Position numbers and translations under genes: made by a program. Shown piece after piece: positions 61,918-64,000 of a stretch of DNA of 64,000 nucleotides. The stretch is from assembly GCA_945861665.1 (NCBI GenBank), contig CAMAVS010000003.1, positions 186,001 through 250,000 on the forward strand, read 5' to 3'. Source of the stretch: Chitinophaga pinensis. GTDB lineage: Bacteria > Bacteroidota > Bacteroidia > UBA4408. Each line of letters opens with the position of its first letter. The stretch's first letter is position 1. The notes beneath the pieces are model-generated. The model saw only the letters and a list, made by a program, of their open reading frames with translations. It ran no database searches and had not been told where the DNA came from.

Positions 61918-63034
61918 TTTTATACAATGATGCCATTTTGTGCGCAGTATTCTCTTCTGTAAATTGTTGTGCGTGTATAGTTCCCTTTGCTACCATTGCG
62001 TTTCGTAATGTTGAATCATTCAGCAGTGTGCTAATGGCTGAACTCATTTCTTCAGAGTTTTCAGGGTTTATATACAGTGCGGCATCACCGCCTGCTTCGG
62101 GTAAACAACTGGTATTGCTTGTAATTACAGGTGTTTTACAAAACATTGCTTCCACAACCGGTAAACCAAATCCTTCAAAAAGGGAGGGGTAAATAAACAA
62201 AGTGGCTAAACTGTAAATCGCAGGAAGGTCAATTAAATGAGCGTTTTCGATAAAAATAAATTTATTTTCAGGATTTTCATTTTCAATAATTGCATTTACA
62301 TTGTCAATGTAATGTGTGTGCTTTCCTACAACTACTAAAGGAATATCAGATTTAAGTTGGTGGGTTGCTTTTATTAAGGTAACAAGGTTTTTTCGGGGTT
62401 CAACAGTACTCACGTACAACAAAAATTCAGAAGGTAAATTGTATTTATTTTTAACCGAATTTTTTTCTGCTTCGCTAATTTCTTTTGTAAAACTGGAATG
62501 AATGGAAGGTGGAATAACTTCAATTTTATTGGCATCTCCATTTAAAAACTCAACAATATCATTTTTTGTTTGCGCACTAACTGCAATAATTTTATCGCTA
62601 ACATCACAGCTATACTGAAACTTTTTTTTATATATTTTACGATCGAAAAAATTATAGTATTGCGGATAACGCATAAAAATAAGATCGTGAATAGTAACTA
62701 TTGATTTAGCATTGCTTCGTTGAATATTATAGGGTAGTTCGTGGCTTAATCCGTGGTACAAATCAATGTGATCCTTACGCACCTGTGCTGCCATCCTTAA
62801 AGATCGCCACGAATTTTTAAACGTTTTAGTGAATATGTTAGAGGGCGTTTTTACGATTGTGTTTGTAAAATCATTTATAAAAATTGTTTTACTATCTAGT
62901 TTGTAGGAAGGGGTATAAAGAAAATAATCGTTATCGGGGTAATAATGCAACAAACTATGCACTAAGCTGCGACTATAATTACCCAAGCCTGAGTTGTTAT
63001 GAAAAAAACGCTTGGCGTCAAAACCGATCTTCAT
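61901..63034 (-). CDS. Glycosyltransferase family 4 protein
   Basis: A 377-residue GT-B transferase of the GT4 group. IGFDAKRFFHNNSGLGNYSR at the N-terminus holds the acceptor-side glycine-rich loop. The donor-binding end is FIYPSLFEGFGLPVVEAMFC with the E-x7-E motif, followed by TPVITSNTSCLPEAGGDAAL. It lacks membrane helices and probably acts on a lipid-linked glycan at the inner membrane face. It lies 20 bases after an outer-membrane protein gene and overlaps tsaC, giving an OMP-GT4-tsaC run whose parts are not obviously related. The sugar is unknown. Confidence 0.93.
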   Translation of the reverse strand: MKIGFDAKRFFHNNSGLGNYSRSLVHSLLHYYPDNDYFLYTPSYKLDSKTIFINDFTNTIVKTPSNIFTKTFKNSWRSLRMAAQVRKDHIDLYHGLSHELPYNIQRSNAKSIVTIHDLIFMRYPQYYNFFDRKIYKKKFQYSCDVSDKIIAVSAQTKNDIVEFLNGDANKIEVIPPSIHSSFTKEISEAEKNSVKNKYNLPSEFLLYVSTVEPRKNLVTLIKATHQLKSDIPLVVVGKHTHYIDNVNAIIENENPENKFIFIENAHLIDLPAIYSLATLFIYPSLFEGFGLPVVEAMFCKTPVITSNTSCLPEAGGDAALYINPENSEEMSSAISTLLNDSTLRNAMVAKGTIHAQQFTEENTAHKMASLYKSVYGR

Positions 63035-63054
63035 CCTGTAAATATACTTAATTA

Positions 63055-63618
63055 TTAAAAAATAGTTCCTGTGCCATAAAGTAAACCTATCGCTTCTATG
63101 CCTAAGGAATAACTTGCACCTATGTACATAACAAAATTTTCACCTCTCATAATTCTGAATCGACTTGCTAAAATAGGGGCTATTATAATATTGTTTTTAG
63201 TATCAAAAACAAAGCTGAAAAGCGGTCCGGCTTCAAACTCAAGTTTCGATTTCGAATCAATTTTAATTTGAAAAACTCTAAATTCTAATCCCGCTCCAAA
63301 GGTGGGAGAAGCCTTTTCATTAAACAATTTACCGTTTACCAGAAACTGTTTAGTTTCGGTAGGTAAATTAAAGAACACAGGTATTTTAATTAATTTTTGC
63401 GGCTGAAATTCTACAAAAAACAACATGGCATTTGTGGGTACTACTATGGCTGCTTGGTTTTGTATATCTGCCAATCTGCTGTTTGAAATAAACAATAATG
63501 ATTGCCCGAAACTCAATTCAAAATGTTCATTATTTTTGAGTGAGTCGGGTTGTTGAGCAAATGAGTTTGCAACAAATAGCATTAAAATTACATACAATAG
63601 CTGTTTTGATTTTTTCAT
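63055..63618 (-). CDS. Putative outer-membrane barrel protein
   Basis: A 187-residue exported protein with signal peptide (KQLLYVILMLFVANSFAQ). The rest alternates hydrophobic and polar residues in short strands (AMLFFVEFQPQKLIKIPVFF; LEFEAGPLFSFVF; MYIGASYSLGIEAIGLL), as in an eight-stranded barrel. It ends in phenylalanine, as outer-membrane proteins tend to do. I do not recognise the family. It is the first gene of the run leading into GT4 and tsaC. A TAATTTTG box lies at 63623-63630, 4 bases from the ATG, which would make the mRNA practically leaderless if used. Confidence 0.7.
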   Translation of the reverse strand: MKKSKQLLYVILMLFVANSFAQQPDSLKNNEHFELSFGQSLLFISNSRLADIQNQAAIVVPTNAMLFFVEFQPQKLIKIPVFFNLPTETKQFLVNGKLFNEKASPTFGAGLEFRVFQIKIDSKSKLEFEAGPLFSFVFDTKNNIIIAPILASRFRIMRGENFVMYIGASYSLGIEAIGLLYGTGTIF

Positions 63619-63705
63619 TCAACAAAATTAAAATAAATTAGCTACTTTGTTAAAAGGGGGCTTTATTGTTGTGAAATTATATTGTAACTCTTCTTTGATA
63701 TTAAG

Positions 63706-64000
63706 CTACCAAGTCCCTCCGGGTGAAAATAAAAAATCTGTTTGGTTATCGATGTCGTATAGCCATTGATACCCTTTTGTTTCTTTTTTACAAAAGGGTT
63801 CTAATAATAGAACCATTTGTTTATATCCTTCTGTAGTTAAGTCGCAGAAGAAGTTAATTTTATCTCTTATGTTAATTCCTTCATCTGTGTCTGCGATGCG
63901 AAGCGTTAAATTGCAATTGCGTGATTGAACAAAGTCGAGACTAGTGAACTTGAGTGATTTTTGATTAGCAATAATTGTTTGTTGAATAGCCTGTCTAAAT
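63706..64000 (-). CDS. C-terminal part of an unrecognised protein, cut by the window edge
   Basis: About 98 codons are open on the minus strand from the right edge down to a TAG at 63706-63708; the track omits it because no start is in the window. The reading is coding-like (NCNLTLRIADTDEG, DLTTEGYKQMVLLLEPF, then YQWLYDIDNQTDFLFSPGG and TW at the end). I do not recognise the family. A 10-bp inverted repeat (ACCCTTTTGT/ACAAAAGGGT, 63771-63799) lies inside the frame. The start and the rest of the protein lie outside the window. Confidence 0.6.
   Translation of the reverse strand, partial: FRQAIQQTIIANQKSLKFTSLDFVQSRNCNLTLRIADTDEGINIRDKINFFCDLTTEGYKQMVLLLEPFCKKETKGYQWLYDIDNQTDFLFSPGGTW

Overview
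The window is 64 kb of AT-rich chromosomal DNA from a member of the Bacteroidota, probably an environmental, uncultured-type lineage; I cannot place it at genus level. The evidence is phyletic. Four secreted proteins carry type IX secretion (T9SS) C-terminal sorting domains, and a PorX regulator is present. Bacteroidota-typical families occur (GWxTD lipoprotein, DUF4834, DUF5606, HU-CCDC81/SPOR protein, CarB without the allosteric domain). Promoters look like TTG-N18-22-TAnnTTTG, and Shine-Dalgarno sequences are almost absent. Gene density is high. I see no tRNA, rRNA, CRISPR array, insertion sequence or phage.

Layout. 1-3.7 kb: kdsB, an HU/SPOR cell-envelope protein, hemJ, an acyl-CoA thioesterase, and a small membrane-protein gene broken by an in-frame TAG. 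3.7-18 kb: one long plus-strand run (carB, DUF4834, YfhO, then a surface-glycan cassette). The cassette holds an unknown 531-residue beta-rich protein, a pseudaminate-type methylase, an MBOAT/SGNH O-acylation pair, a TylF-like methyltransferase, a NeuB-SAF-SpsF fusion, PseG and a PseH-like acetyltransferase. 18-32 kb: a minus-strand block of envelope and secretion-related genes (GWxTD lipoprotein, RmuC, two T9SS cargo proteins, a beta-barrel paired with a 1045-residue TPR protein, a barrel-TSP3-SPOR protein) ending in a UvrD/PcrA helicase. 32-34 kb: a sugar aminotransferase plus small phosphoglycosyl transferase pair. 34-40 kb: zinc-ribbon protein and NIF3 on minus, then lpxK, PNP, recR and a GT2-phosphoglycosyl-transferase-like fusion on plus. 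40-49 kb: DinB, M3 peptidase, DUF5606, a decayed patch with two broken secreted-protein genes, then ftcD, hutI and an HD hydrolase. 49-64 kb: porX, tsaE, CotH-type T9SS cargo, alanine dehydrogenase, MarC, an RluF-type pseudouridine synthase that seems to start at ATT, a 225-bp-repeat T9SS adhesin-like protein, a DUF721/DciA-like gene, an M23/LysM peptidase, cyclophilin, a YqaA-type membrane protein, rplS, tsaC, a GT4 glycosyltransferase, an outer-membrane protein and a partial gene at the right edge.

How they fit together: several groups serve the envelope. Kdo activation (kdsB) and lipid A phosphorylation (lpxK) supply LPS. The 9.4-18 kb cassette would make, activate and decorate a nonulosonic acid (acyl, acetyl and methyl groups), but it lacks PseB/PseC and a dedicated transferase. 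PorX controls T9SS, whose cargo is scattered through the window. tsaE and tsaC belong to tRNA t6A synthesis; ftcD and hutI to histidine breakdown.

The best leads are the glycan cassette with its NeuB-SpsF fusion and unknown first gene, the GT2 fusion with a phosphoglycosyl-transferase tail lacking recognisable catalytic residues, the ATT start, and the two otherwise intact genes interrupted by single TAG codons. I did not find a clearly new defence or mobile system.
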